A stretch of 64,000 nt of DNA from Sporolactobacillus pectinivorans (lineage in GTDB: Bacteria > Bacillota > Bacilli > Bacillales > Sporolactobacillaceae), in NCBI RefSeq assembly GCF_002802965.1, contig NZ_NXGA01000001.1:784744-848743 (forward strand). The letters run 5' to 3'. The position numbers and the translations under genes are program-made. Shown here piece after piece: positions 46,370 to 54,894 of the stretch. Within the stretch, counting starts at the first letter, position 1; each line of letters starts with the position of its first letter. Under the pieces are notes generated by a model, which was given only the letters and a program-made list of their open reading frames with translations, was not told the origin of the DNA and ran no database searches.

Positions 46370-46891
46370 TTATTTAATGTGTGCCAGCACGATTTGAGCA
46401 ATGAATGAACCTAGAAAAAGGCCGTATACACTGGTAATAATCGGCACAAAACGGCGCCCGCCGAAAAAAGCCAGCCATTCCGGTAAATGAATATTGTAGA
46501 ATTTGTTGTACAGCCAGCCGGCAACGATTCCGGTCAGGCAGGCGCAAATAAAGAAGAAAACCATTGTTCCACCTAATGAAGCTCCAACTTTCACCGGCGT
46601 CGTCACATCAAAAACGAGTTTGGCATTCACAATCGATGTGAATGAAGCGGCAAATACCAGGTAGCCGACACAACCCGCAAGCGCTGCCGCACCGCTTTTG
46701 TCGTGCGCAATGCCGACCGCAAGTCCGACCGATAAAATGAGCGGCAAAAAGTAACCAAAAGTATTGGCCACCCCGGAAAAGCCTCCAAAACCGGTTAGCG
46801 AAAGCAGCAAGAATAGCGCATAAATAATGATAGCAAGAATGGGATAAACAAGTCCAGCTGCCAAGCGTTTAAAAAGATGATCCCGATGCAT
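46370..46891 (-). CDS. Half-length EIIC-like membrane protein
   Basis: A 173-aa membrane protein with about five hydrophobic segments. The segment HLPEWLAFFGGRRFVPIITS is the conserved EIIC motif normally found near residue 140 of a 350-400 aa domain. The protein stops about 30 residues later, so it has only the first half of an EIIC and no EIIB or EIIA. GGGAGG seven bases upstream of ATG 46891 is a good ribosome binding site. It is either a remnant of an earlier EIICBA or a separate subunit. Intact start, stop and spacing suggest it is still translated. Confidence 0.7.
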   Translation of the reverse strand: MHRDHLFKRLAAGLVYPILAIIIYALFLLLSLTGFGGFSGVANTFGYFLPLILSVGLAVGIAHDKSGAAALAGCVGYLVFAASFTSIVNAKLVFDVTTPVKVGASLGGTMVFFFICACLTGIVAGWLYNKFYNIHLPEWLAFFGGRRFVPIITSVYGLFLGSFIAQIVLAHIK

Positions 46892-47446
46892 AATGTTTCC
46901 TCCCTCTCTTTTTTTGATTTCAGAGACAATGTCCTTTTATCTGACGTTTTCTGAATAAATATTTAATTACCAGCCAATTTTAAATCAACAAAAGATAAAA
47001 ATAAAGCATCAAAAGTCATAGATGTAACTTTTTCTGACATCACTTTTAACAAAAATACCTTACTTTTCTTTACTTAGTCAATTTATTATGGGGAAAACAG
47101 AAGAAATCGCAGAAGGTGTTATTTCCTGACTTCTAAAGATTCGTCTTATTATGATTAGGAAGGGATTCGATTGGGTGGTAGGGTCTGCGAGATATAATGT
47201 GTGTGCTGGCCTGCACTTATGCAATCAAACAAAAGAAAGCCATATAAAGATATAGCTTCCTCCTTGAAATGGATGAAATGCAGTGTATTGGAGCATTTAA
47301 GTTGTTCAACTTTAACTGTTACGCATGATCTGTCTGCTACACTATTGTCGCGGAATGTAAAACACCTTAATAAAGACAGGCTGTGCTAAAAAATCAGGCT
47401 GATTTTCATGTGAACAATCCAGGTGTCCCGTTCGTTTGCAAGCATA
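46892..47446. other. Spacer upstream of the PTS genes
   Basis: No credible gene. CAGAAAACGTCAGA on the minus strand near 46945 weakly resembles a cre site but lacks two conserved positions. The frame 47201-47389 has no ribosome binding site. Confidence 0.35.
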
Positions 47447-47952
47447 TCACTCATCTACTTTCTCCAACTTCACAATTTCATCCTCCGCCAGACCGGTCAG
47501 TTCGCTGATTTCTGCGATGCTCATTTGCTTGTTCAGCAATTTGCGGGCAAACTCCTTTGATGCTTCAACCTTGCCTTGATCCACACCCTGCTTAATACCT
47601 TGTTCAATTCCTTTTTCAATGCCTTGTTTCACACCGCGGTCATAGAATGAGTTTGGCCATTTTAAGACGGCATCACGCTCGTTTGCAGGCATATCACTCA
47701 TCTACTTTCTCCAACTTCACAATTTCATCCTCCGCCAGACCGGTCAGTTCGCTGATTTCTGCGATGCTCATCTGCTTGTTCAGTAATTTACGGGCAAACT
47801 CCTTTGATGCTTCAACCTTGCCTTGATCCACACCCTGCTTAATACCTCGTTCAATTCCTTTTTCAATGCCTTGTTCGATACCTTGTTCAATTCCTTGTTT
47901 CACACCGCGGTCATAGAATGAGTTTGGCCATTTTAAGACGGCGTCACACTCA
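47430..47952 (-). repeat. Tandem duplication of the Rpn 3' end
   Basis: The sequence from CTCGTTTGCAGGCATATCACTC through the tail codons is present twice, about 250 bases apart (copies near 47452-47690 and 47701-47952). A third short copy of the junction (TTTGCAAGCATATCACTCATC) lies at 47436-47456. The copies differ in the number of 12-base GGTATTGAACAA-type units (three versus five). Confidence 0.85.
47447..47701 (-). CDS. Duplicated C-terminal tail of the Rpn protein
   Basis: An 84-aa protein almost identical to the last 85 residues of the upstream Rpn nuclease (NERDAVLKWPNSFYDRGVKQ, a shorter run of GIEKG/GIEQG units, then the same end EFARKLLNKQMSIAEISE...KVDE). Its start ATG overlaps the Rpn stop (ATGAGTGA), so it is probably translated by coupling. 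It has the C-terminal helical region but no nuclease domain. By analogy with small C-terminal products of E. coli rpn genes that neutralise the full-length protein, it may modulate Rpn. That role is inference. Confidence 0.7.
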   Translation of the reverse strand: MSDMPANERDAVLKWPNSFYDRGVKQGIEKGIEQGIKQGVDQGKVEASKEFARKLLNKQMSIAEISELTGLAEDEIVKLEKVDE

Positions 47953-48620
47953 TTTACAGGCAGTTCTCTCGTTTCTTTCATCAGTTGTTCCTCCTCGTTT
48001 TCATCCAGCTGAAGATAGGTTTCAAAGAATCCGTTGATCATGCCCAGGCGTGCTTCATCAAGGTTCATATGGACCAGCTGCCTGAGGAAAGCGAGACGAA
48101 CCTGAACCCGCTCTTTCTTCGAGTAATGCATCCTGCTCATCAGTGCTGCACTGACCGGATTGTTGCTATGCATGAACGTTCTCCAGTTCAACTTATGCAA
48201 CTCAACTTTAAGAAATTTAAACTGATTGACTCTCAAGAATGGTGCGACCACTACAAATTCATCAGGTTCGTTCTTAATTTTATTGTAGCTGAAAATGGCG
48301 ATCGGTAAAACTGGTTTTCGAAATTTCAGATAGATCATGCAGAAGTAGATAAACATCCGCTCAGGAAAGCTCTCCTGATAATAATTCTGCGCTTCAAGAT
48401 GAACGATCAGGATCAAATCCTTCGCCGACTTCAATTTTGTTTCTGCGATGACATCGGCTCTTTTCTTATTCCCATTAATCAGATCGGGAAACAGTTCCTC
48501 TGAAAGAAATTTTTTTACTGATAAATCGAGTCTTTCATAGATCTTCGGGAAAAAGGCTTCAAGAAATTCATCAAAAAAGTTGTGGAGTAATTCTTTGAAG
48601 ATGCGGTCATGATCCGTCAT
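47694..48620 (-). CDS. Rpn family recombination-promoting nuclease / putative transposase
   Basis: PD-(D/E)XK-fold nuclease, 308 aa. The N-terminal MTDHDRIFKELLHNFFDEFLEAFFP is typical. Catalytic residues are likely D in KKRADVIAETK (about 55) and E in LIVHLEAQNYYQE (about 75), with Gln from E-x-Q. A repeat region of GI(E/K)QG units (about 235-260) and the helical end MSIAEISELTGLAEDEIVKL follow. Rpn proteins cut DNA, and some act in phage defence. GGGGAGGACC lies before ATG 48620. The 3' end is duplicated downstream. Confidence 0.88.
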   Translation of the reverse strand: MTDHDRIFKELLHNFFDEFLEAFFPKIYERLDLSVKKFLSEELFPDLINGNKKRADVIAETKLKSAKDLILIVHLEAQNYYQESFPERMFIYFCMIYLKFRKPVLPIAIFSYNKIKNEPDEFVVVAPFLRVNQFKFLKVELHKLNWRTFMHSNNPVSAALMSRMHYSKKERVQVRLAFLRQLVHMNLDEARLGMINGFFETYLQLDENEEEQLMKETRELPVNECDAVLKWPNSFYDRGVKQGIEQGIEQGIEKGIERGIKQGVDQGKVEASKEFARKLLNKQMSIAEISELTGLAEDEIVKLEKVDE

Positions 48621-49298
48621 GGAGGTCCTCCCCGAAAAGATTCTTTTGGAGGGGGCATTTTAATAAATAAGCAATCCTGCAGAGTGTAAAAGACGGGGGA
48701 TGAAACTGTTATAAGTTAATCTGGAGTATATTGTCTGTGACGATTTTCTGATGTCACTTTTTAATAAGCCTGAGCTCAGACTGTTTCCTTTACCCCTCCT
48801 ATTCCGGCACAATAATACCTATTAATTATGATGAAAACCAGAAATGGGCCCCGGATTGAAAAATCGAGACCATTTTTTGATTACGTTGTAAAAAATCGTA
48901 ACTTTCATCTCTTGGTATTTAACTTGTGCATGTCCCGCCATACTTGGCAAATCTAGAAACGCCTCCTTGCATCGAAGAATGCCTTCTCTTAATGTTTACT
49001 GAACTGCTTCATCCAGTGGAACGGAATTCCGATCAAGAATCACCTCTCTTGATGCGAACATCCAGTGTTTCTCCAATTAAATAGATCTGATGAGAATCGA
49101 TTAATAACTTTATGCACTGCATTCTTATCGGGAGTTCGAATCTCAGCAATCAATACCACTTCATCAGACAGTCATAAAAATTTTTAATTGTGTGAAATTC
49201 AGATGTGATTTACCGCAGGAAAGGATGCGCAAGAGGATTAGAAAGAGCAGATTTGCCCAGCTTGCAAGGATTAATAAATCTCAATCCGGTATAAATAA
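48621..49298. other. Spacer of about 680 bases between rpn and the permease
   Basis: I see no gene. A weak hairpin near 48845-48880 (ATGG...CCAT then TTTTTTG) is the only structure. The region may be a remnant, as no frame is open for long. Confidence 0.35.
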
Positions 49299-49337
49299 GG
49301 ACTCTCGACTACTTTAAAAAGAAGTAATCGAGAGTCC
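49299..49337 (-). terminator. Hairpin terminator after the permease
   Basis: GGACTCTCGACTACTT pairs with AAGTAATCGAGAGTCC (one mismatch), a 16-bp stem, followed on the minus strand by TTATTTATA. Confidence 0.7.
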
Positions 49338-49369
49338 CTTAATCAACGTTTTCCTAATAATGTATGTGG

Positions 49370-50704
49370 TCAAGGCGTTTCTTTTTTACCTTTAGGATTC
49401 TGGCCCTTTGGCGAATTAGAGATAACGAATGCTGCATTCTGAACGGCCTGCGGATCACGCCGGTTCAGGATAATCAGCCATAAAATTCCGGCGACAAGCC
49501 ATGCAATATCCATGTAGGTGGCCCAATTCATCGGTGATTTAGGCAGCGGATAGATCGATGAAACAAGCGGGAATATAAAACAAATTACGCCTATAGTCGG
49601 AATTAAAAAATGACGGATCCAGCTGAAATCCTGTCGATAGGAGTGAAGATAAAGAACTGGAACAGCGATACACGATGAAACATACAGGATCATGCCAAGG
49701 ACACCGCCCATAGTCTCAAGGAAAGAAAAACCGCCGACCGGACCGTGAAAAATTAGGGCGACGCCGATTGAAATAATCAGATTAACGCCTGTGATCAGTG
49801 TGATCGCCGCAACCGGTGATCGGTGAACCGGGCTAACACGGGCAAATCTTTGCGAGAAGATACCGGCGCGACCCATTGCAAACACAAGACGTGAGCCTGC
49901 TGTAATCGAAGCATTGCCAACAGCAATTGTGCTGTTGAGCAATGCGAGGAAGACGATCCAGATGCCAGCAATCCCCCATACATTCCGAGCCATGCTCTCC
50001 CATGGATTGGCAGCCTGCAGATATTGGCCGATCCGATCCGGGCCCCAGCTTAGGACACCGGCATAAATGGCAAAAATAAAAAACAGGCCGACAACAAGTG
50101 TGGCACCAACAATAGCAGCAGGAATGTTACGTTTGGCATTTCGCGTTTCTTCGGCCAGTGGCGCAGCGGTCTCGAAGCCTGAAAATGCAGCTGATACAAA
50201 GATCATTCCGCGGAATATGCCACTCCATCCGCCCTGAACACCCGGTGCCTGCGGAGTGAACAACGTAAAAGAATTTTGAGCGCCGGCACGGATAATCAGC
50301 CATGCGGCGAGGACAGTGAAAACGGCAAGCTCGATAAACCCAAGAACCATGCCAACACCTGCTGAAACCTTGACACCGATGCATGCAATCAGAAACAATA
50401 TGACTGCCAGCAAAACATCCCACACAATCCATGGTGGATTCCATCCGAGAAGAGCGGGAAGTGAACCCTGCATCAACCATGACATCACTAAAAATAGCGC
50501 AGCGGGCCCGGTACCTTCCGAAAATAGAGTAATCCATGCGGCCAGGAAACCGAATCGGGGACTGAACGCCCGCGACAACCAAGTCATGTAATATCCGGCA
50601 GACGGCACTGCACGGGATAATTGTCCGAGACTATATGCGACGAACAAGGTAGCGATCAGCCCAAGAAGGGTAGAAAGCGGAGCGGCCGCACCTGCAACTC
50701 CCAT
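49370..50704 (-). CDS. APC-family amino acid permease, 5' end truncated
   Basis: Amino-acid/polyamine/organocation transporter, 444 aa from the first ATG, with about eleven hydrophobic segments (for example GFLAAWITLFSEGTGPAALF and FSGFETAAPLAEETRNAKRN, a family signature in the loop after helix 5). In-frame sequence upstream of ATG 50704 still codes for permease N-terminus (NAIGFGGALFQSISHISPGV, about residues -37 to -18). It then runs into a TAA (about 50817) with no ATG, GTG or TTG between. The true start has therefore been lost, probably when the exopolysaccharide locus was joined here. Function is doubtful. Confidence 0.75.
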   Translation of the reverse strand: MGVAGAAAPLSTLLGLIATLFVAYSLGQLSRAVPSAGYYMTWLSRAFSPRFGFLAAWITLFSEGTGPAALFLVMSWLMQGSLPALLGWNPPWIVWDVLLAVILFLIACIGVKVSAGVGMVLGFIELAVFTVLAAWLIIRAGAQNSFTLFTPQAPGVQGGWSGIFRGMIFVSAAFSGFETAAPLAEETRNAKRNIPAAIVGATLVVGLFFIFAIYAGVLSWGPDRIGQYLQAANPWESMARNVWGIAGIWIVFLALLNSTIAVGNASITAGSRLVFAMGRAGIFSQRFARVSPVHRSPVAAITLITGVNLIISIGVALIFHGPVGGFSFLETMGGVLGMILYVSSCIAVPVLYLHSYRQDFSWIRHFLIPTIGVICFIFPLVSSIYPLPKSPMNWATYMDIAWLVAGILWLIILNRRDPQAVQNAAFVISNSPKGQNPKGKKETP

Positions 50705-50854
50705 AGCGGGAGCCAGACCGAATACCAGTCCGACACCTGGGGAGATATGACTGATGGACTGGAAAAGCGCACCGCCAAAACCAATCGCATTATGGGGAAT
50801 TGAGGATATTTTTTATGAAAATAAATTTCTGCTCGAATAATGGAGGAAACTATA

Positions 50855-51547
50855 ATGGCTCTGTCGAGAATTGAGATTGAGACACGTTATTCGGAACCCG
50901 CAAAATATATAAAACTCCGGCCGCTTTCGGTGAATGAAAGCAGGGGGTATTTGCTTTCAAAAAGGTTGATGGATATCTTTGGCGCTCTCTTGGGCCTTCT
51001 TCTCCTTTCTCCTGTTTTTCTGATTGTTTCGCTTGCAGTAAAGATCGAAGAACCAAAGGGAAAAGTTATTTTTAAACAAATCAGGGTTGGAAAAAGCGGA
51101 AAAACGTTTCATATTTATAAATTTCGATCGATGGTTTCAAATGCAGAACAGTTACTTGATAATCTACTGATTGAGAATGAAACAACGGGTGCCATGTTCA
51201 AAATGAAAGATGATCCACGCGTTACAAAGATCGGCCACTTCATTCGAAGAACCAGTCTTGATGAACTGCCACAATTCTTCAATGTACTGAAGGGCGAAAT
51301 GAGCCTTGTCGGTCCGCGGCCACCGCTTCCCAGAGAAGTAGCGGAGTATACGGAGTATGATAAGCTGCGCCTGACAGTTACTCCGGGCTGCACCGGTTTA
51401 TGGCAGGTAAGTGGCAGAAGCGAATTGAGTTTTAACGAAATGGTGGATCTTGATCTAAAGTACATGAAGCAGAGAAGTATTACTTTTGACTTAAAGATTA
51501 TTCTTAAAACTATTTTAGTTGTTTTTGAGATGAAATCCGCGTATTAA
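50855..51547 (+). CDS. Undecaprenyl-phosphate sugar phosphotransferase (initiating glycosyltransferase), copy 1
   Basis: Bacterial sugar transferase (WbaP/EpsL/PglC catalytic domain type), 230 aa, that places the first sugar phosphate on undecaprenyl phosphate at the cytoplasmic face. One hydrophobic helix (about 38-60, ALLGLLLLSPVFLIVSLAV) is followed by the family motifs IFKQIRVGKSGKTFHIYKFR, TSLDELPQFFNVLKGEMS, LVGPRPPLPREV and PGCTGLWQVSGR. GGAGG before ATG 50855 sets the start. It has a close paralogue at 57133. Confidence 0.9.
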   Translation: MALSRIEIETRYSEPAKYIKLRPLSVNESRGYLLSKRLMDIFGALLGLLLLSPVFLIVSLAVKIEEPKGKVIFKQIRVGKSGKTFHIYKFRSMVSNAEQLLDNLLIENETTGAMFKMKDDPRVTKIGHFIRRTSLDELPQFFNVLKGEMSLVGPRPPLPREVAEYTEYDKLRLTVTPGCTGLWQVSGRSELSFNEMVDLDLKYMKQRSITFDLKIILKTILVVFEMKSAY

Positions 51548-51723
51548 TTGCAGAAACTTGTCCACCATATAATAAAGATGTTGCTCATTTTGGTTTCAAT
51601 TCAATGGTTTGATATTGAAACCTGATCCGGTATTTGAAACGGTGGCAAAAATGATCGAAATAGTTTACTTGGCTTTAGTTGAAGCTAATAAAGCCGCATG
51701 AATCTGAACAAGCGGGTGAAACT

Positions 51724-52797
51724 GTGAAAAAAATATTATTCATCACGACTCATCTTTCAGGGAGGGGAGGGACAGAGACGGTTCTAAGTACAGTTGTCCG
51801 TCTCTTAGTCGAAAAAAAATACGAATATGTTCCAAAAATCTTTGTTCTGGGCGGTAGCACAGACAAAAATTGGATGAATGATTTGCCTCATGGGGAATCA
51901 CGTTATTACAAGAATAGTATGCTTCGCAATATGGCTTATTTCTTTACCCTAATTAAGCTTCTCAAAGAAGAACGGCCGGAAATAGTTGTGGGACTGGATC
52001 CGTTGGTTTGTCTCTTTACCAATATTATAAGAAAAACTTTTCTTGGAAGGTACATCATTTTCTCATGGATTCACTTTTCGCTCTTTCATTCGAATGTACG
52101 AGCGAACTTAATACCGAAAGCAGACTATCATCTGTCGATCAGTTCGGGCATTTCCCGGCAGCTGTCAGATCTGGGCATTCAACAGGATCGGGTATTTACG
52201 GTCTTTAATCCAGTTATCCATACAGTGCAGACAATAGAGCGGCCGGTTAACGGTACCACGTTTATTTTTCTTGGCCGAATTTATTTTGAGGGCCAGAAAA
52301 GACTCAAAGATTTGCTTGATACACTATCCCATGTGGAGGGAAACTGGACACTTGAAATTTTTGGAGACGGTATTGACATGGAAAAATGCCGAATCTATGC
52401 AAAACAATTAAACCTGGCTCCTTATGTGCACTGGAACGGTTTCGTCCCTCGTCCCTGGGATAAAATATCCCGTGCGACAGCCTTGATCTTAACATCAGCC
52501 TATGAGGGCATGCCAATGGTTTTAGCAGAGGCTATTGCACGAGGTGTATATTGTATTAGTGCAGATTGTGAAACCGGCCCGGAAGACATCATTATAGAAA
52601 AGATAAATGGAGAGTTATACCCGGCCGGTGATCTTAAAGCCTTAGAGCGCAAGTTGCAGGACATTGTTAATGGTCAGACACTGCCCGATCAGGAGGCCAT
52701 GAAGGCCTCTCTTGGCAAGTTTCATCTGGATCAATACTATCTTAATTTTACTGGTGCGATTTCTAGTGTCATGAGTGCAGCTCCTCTTAAGGATTAG
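51724..52797 (+). CDS. Family 4-type glycosyltransferase
   Basis: GT-B fold retaining glycosyltransferase, 357 aa. The N-terminal FITTHLSGRGGTETVLSTV and the C-terminal donor-site motif SAYEGMPMVLAEAIARGVYC (about residue 275) are typical. The E-x7-E pair is formed by E in YEGMPMVLAEA. GTG 51724 after GCGGGTGAA is preferred to TTG 51679. It adds a sugar to the repeat unit. Donor and acceptor cannot be told from the sequence. Confidence 0.85.
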   Translation: MKKILFITTHLSGRGGTETVLSTVVRLLVEKKYEYVPKIFVLGGSTDKNWMNDLPHGESRYYKNSMLRNMAYFFTLIKLLKEERPEIVVGLDPLVCLFTNIIRKTFLGRYIIFSWIHFSLFHSNVRANLIPKADYHLSISSGISRQLSDLGIQQDRVFTVFNPVIHTVQTIERPVNGTTFIFLGRIYFEGQKRLKDLLDTLSHVEGNWTLEIFGDGIDMEKCRIYAKQLNLAPYVHWNGFVPRPWDKISRATALILTSAYEGMPMVLAEAIARGVYCISADCETGPEDIIIEKINGELYPAGDLKALERKLQDIVNGQTLPDQEAMKASLGKFHLDQYYLNFTGAISSVMSAAPLKD

Positions 52798-53384
52798 ACG
52801 TTTGTTCTGTATAAGTTGTTGATGACCTGAATTTAACGCGTGGGCGACAATCATTTCGGACCAACTTCGATAAACGGACAAAATTTGTTGAAAGATCAAG
52901 ATCATAATTTTGAAATTTCAGTTGAGAAGAAGTAAGGGATTCATTAAAATATGTTGAAATTTTACCAGACATTTTGAGTGCATTTGGTGTAGATTAGTTT
53001 TTAGCTGCGTCATCAATTGTGGCTTAACAGCGGGGAAAGATACATCGTCCATATTATTACCTTTTTTCAGTTTCTGGAATAATTTGAACTGATTTTCATG
53101 ATCCCTGTTTTTATTATATTTATAAATTGCTCAGAGATATCAGAATGTCATGTGAAAAAACGGACAATCAGGACTATCGGAGAAACGTATTCTTAACATC
53201 AGTCTTTGAAAGATGCCCCACATTGCTTAATCTTTTTTATGATAATTTCTTCTCTGAACTTCAATTGGTCGGAAAGTATTTATCTCATTATTTTTTGCTC
53301 TTTATTGTAGTTAGGAAGTAGTTGGGAAAATTTTTACATAAGAGCTGCAAGATGAAAAAAATCGGAAAAATCAGGTGTCAAAGA
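52798..53384. other. AT-rich spacer within the exopolysaccharide locus
   Basis: No gene with a ribosome binding site. Short open frames on both strands (for example 52787-52972 minus and 53127-53321 plus) have unremarkable composition. Confidence 0.35.
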
Positions 53385-54422
53385 ATGAGCAAATATATGA
53401 TCAATGTGATTGAATCTGAAAAACAGCATGCAGGCTCAAAAGCGAAAAATGATATAAATTTTTTTCTCCATGAATTAGGTTATTTGAATATTTATATTGA
53501 CAGAGAAGTTGGAAGGGTGGAGAAATATTTATTCGCGAAAAGCAGCGTTGACAAAAAACTTTCCCAAATAAACGATGGAGACATGGTTATCGTTCAATAT
53601 CCGTTTTATATGGGATACTGGTATATGAAGGTATTTATAAGCAGATTAAGAAAAAAGAATGCTAAGACGGTCTTAATTCTTCATGATGTCATTTCGCTTA
53701 GAGAATGTCCGGATAATAGCAAAGCTGTAAAAAAAGAAATAAAGCTGTTGACCAAATTTAATCTGATTGTTTCACATAATACGAAAATGACCCAATGGCT
53801 GAAGCAGCACGGAGTGAATCTTCCAATCATTAATCTGAACTTGTTTGATTATTTTACCCCACAGCCGATTCAGGAACGTAAACAGACAAAGAAGATTGTA
53901 TTTGCCGGAAATTTAAATAAAGCCAGATTTTTGACATTACTGGACGGAATAAGTGCTGAGTTTCTTTTGTTCGGTCCCAATCCGTCAGAAAAGATGCCGA
54001 AAAACACCAAATACCAGGGTTCCTTTCCGCCGGATACATTGCCAAAGTATCTTGATGGAAGCTATGGACTTGTTTGGGACGGAGACTCAGTTAGGTCCTG
54101 TGGCGGCATGTTCGGATGCTATCTTAAGTATAACAACCCTCACAAAATCTCGTTGTATCTCAGCAGCGGACTGCCCGTAATTGTTTGGGATCAATCTGCT
54201 CTGGCCCCTTTTGTTTGTGAAAAACAAATCGGCTTAGTCATCGGTTCATTACAGGATATCGGAAAAATTTTAGAAACTGTAACGCTGCAGCATTATGAAC
54301 AGATGAGAAAGAATGCTGAAGAACTAGCTGTAAAATTAAGAGATGGTTATTTTATCAAGAAGGCCATTAGGTCAAGTGAAAAATTGTTAGAATCAGAAAC
54401 CAGGTCTAAAGACTTGATATAA
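53385..54422 (+). CDS. Galactofuranosyltransferase-like glycosyltransferase
   Basis: A 345-aa protein resembling the WbbI/GlfT-like beta-1,6-galactofuranosyltransferase family. It starts MSKYMINVIESEKQHAGSKA, then has VIVQYPFYMGYWYM, TVLILHDVISLREC and the C-terminal GGMFGCYLKYNNPHKISLYL. The GT-B like arrangement ends in a Lys-rich helix. Start: ATG 53385 follows AGGTG and matches family N-termini, while the frame stays open up to TTG 53322. UDP-galactopyranose mutase lies in the same locus and would supply UDP-galactofuranose. Confidence 0.75.
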   Translation: MSKYMINVIESEKQHAGSKAKNDINFFLHELGYLNIYIDREVGRVEKYLFAKSSVDKKLSQINDGDMVIVQYPFYMGYWYMKVFISRLRKKNAKTVLILHDVISLRECPDNSKAVKKEIKLLTKFNLIVSHNTKMTQWLKQHGVNLPIINLNLFDYFTPQPIQERKQTKKIVFAGNLNKARFLTLLDGISAEFLLFGPNPSEKMPKNTKYQGSFPPDTLPKYLDGSYGLVWDGDSVRSCGGMFGCYLKYNNPHKISLYLSSGLPVIVWDQSALAPFVCEKQIGLVIGSLQDIGKILETVTLQHYEQMRKNAEELAVKLRDGYFIKKAIRSSEKLLESETRSKDLI

Positions 54423-54894
54423 TGGACGATCATAGGGTAAATGCCGCTGTTTTTTTATTAAATATATACACGGATTGCCTCATGGGTCACAGATGAAAAA
54501 AAGATAAAGATCTGACAGATGTTTTGTAAAAAGCATATCGATCGGTTCAGATTGTACACTTTTTACAGTAATAATTGAAACCAAATTTTAATGAAATCAT
54601 AAATTTTGTGTAATAAAATGAGTGCATAAACCAGACAAAATCTTTGTGTGACTTTCTTCCCATATCTTCCTCTTTTCATTGCTAAATTATATGCTATAAT
54701 GCATATAGCTTGATGAGCTGAAAATGTCGATATTTATCATACTCTAGCGGTAAATATTGGTGTATAATAATGTCTATCTCTTAGAGGTCATATTTTTTTA
54801 AACGGAAAAGGACGGCTTTATTGTCGCTCCATTATTAATAATATCTACTAACTATATTGTATAAAAAGTCAGTATCGAAATGCGAGGGAACAGA
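54423..54894. other. Spacer upstream of the UDP-glucose dehydrogenase gene
   Basis: About 470 AT-rich bases with at least one promoter (54673-54700). A second TATAAT occurs at 54763-54768 without a good -35. Confidence 0.4.
54673..54700 (+). promoter_or_regulatory. Extended -10 promoter within the exopolysaccharide locus
   Basis: TTTTCA at 54673-54678, 16 bases, then TGC-TATAAT (54692-54700), 195 bases before the UDP-glucose dehydrogenase start. It could drive ugd, galU and the second sugar transferase. Confidence 0.5.

Noticed and set aside
46940..46953. cre site upstream of the PTS genes
   Set aside because: CAGAAAACGTCAGA lacks conserved positions of the cre consensus.
47201..47389. 62-aa open frame upstream of the PTS operon
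   Set aside because: No ribosome binding site and composition unlike coding DNA here.
52787..53321. Short open frames between the two glycosyltransferases
   Set aside because: No ribosome binding sites and no family resemblance.
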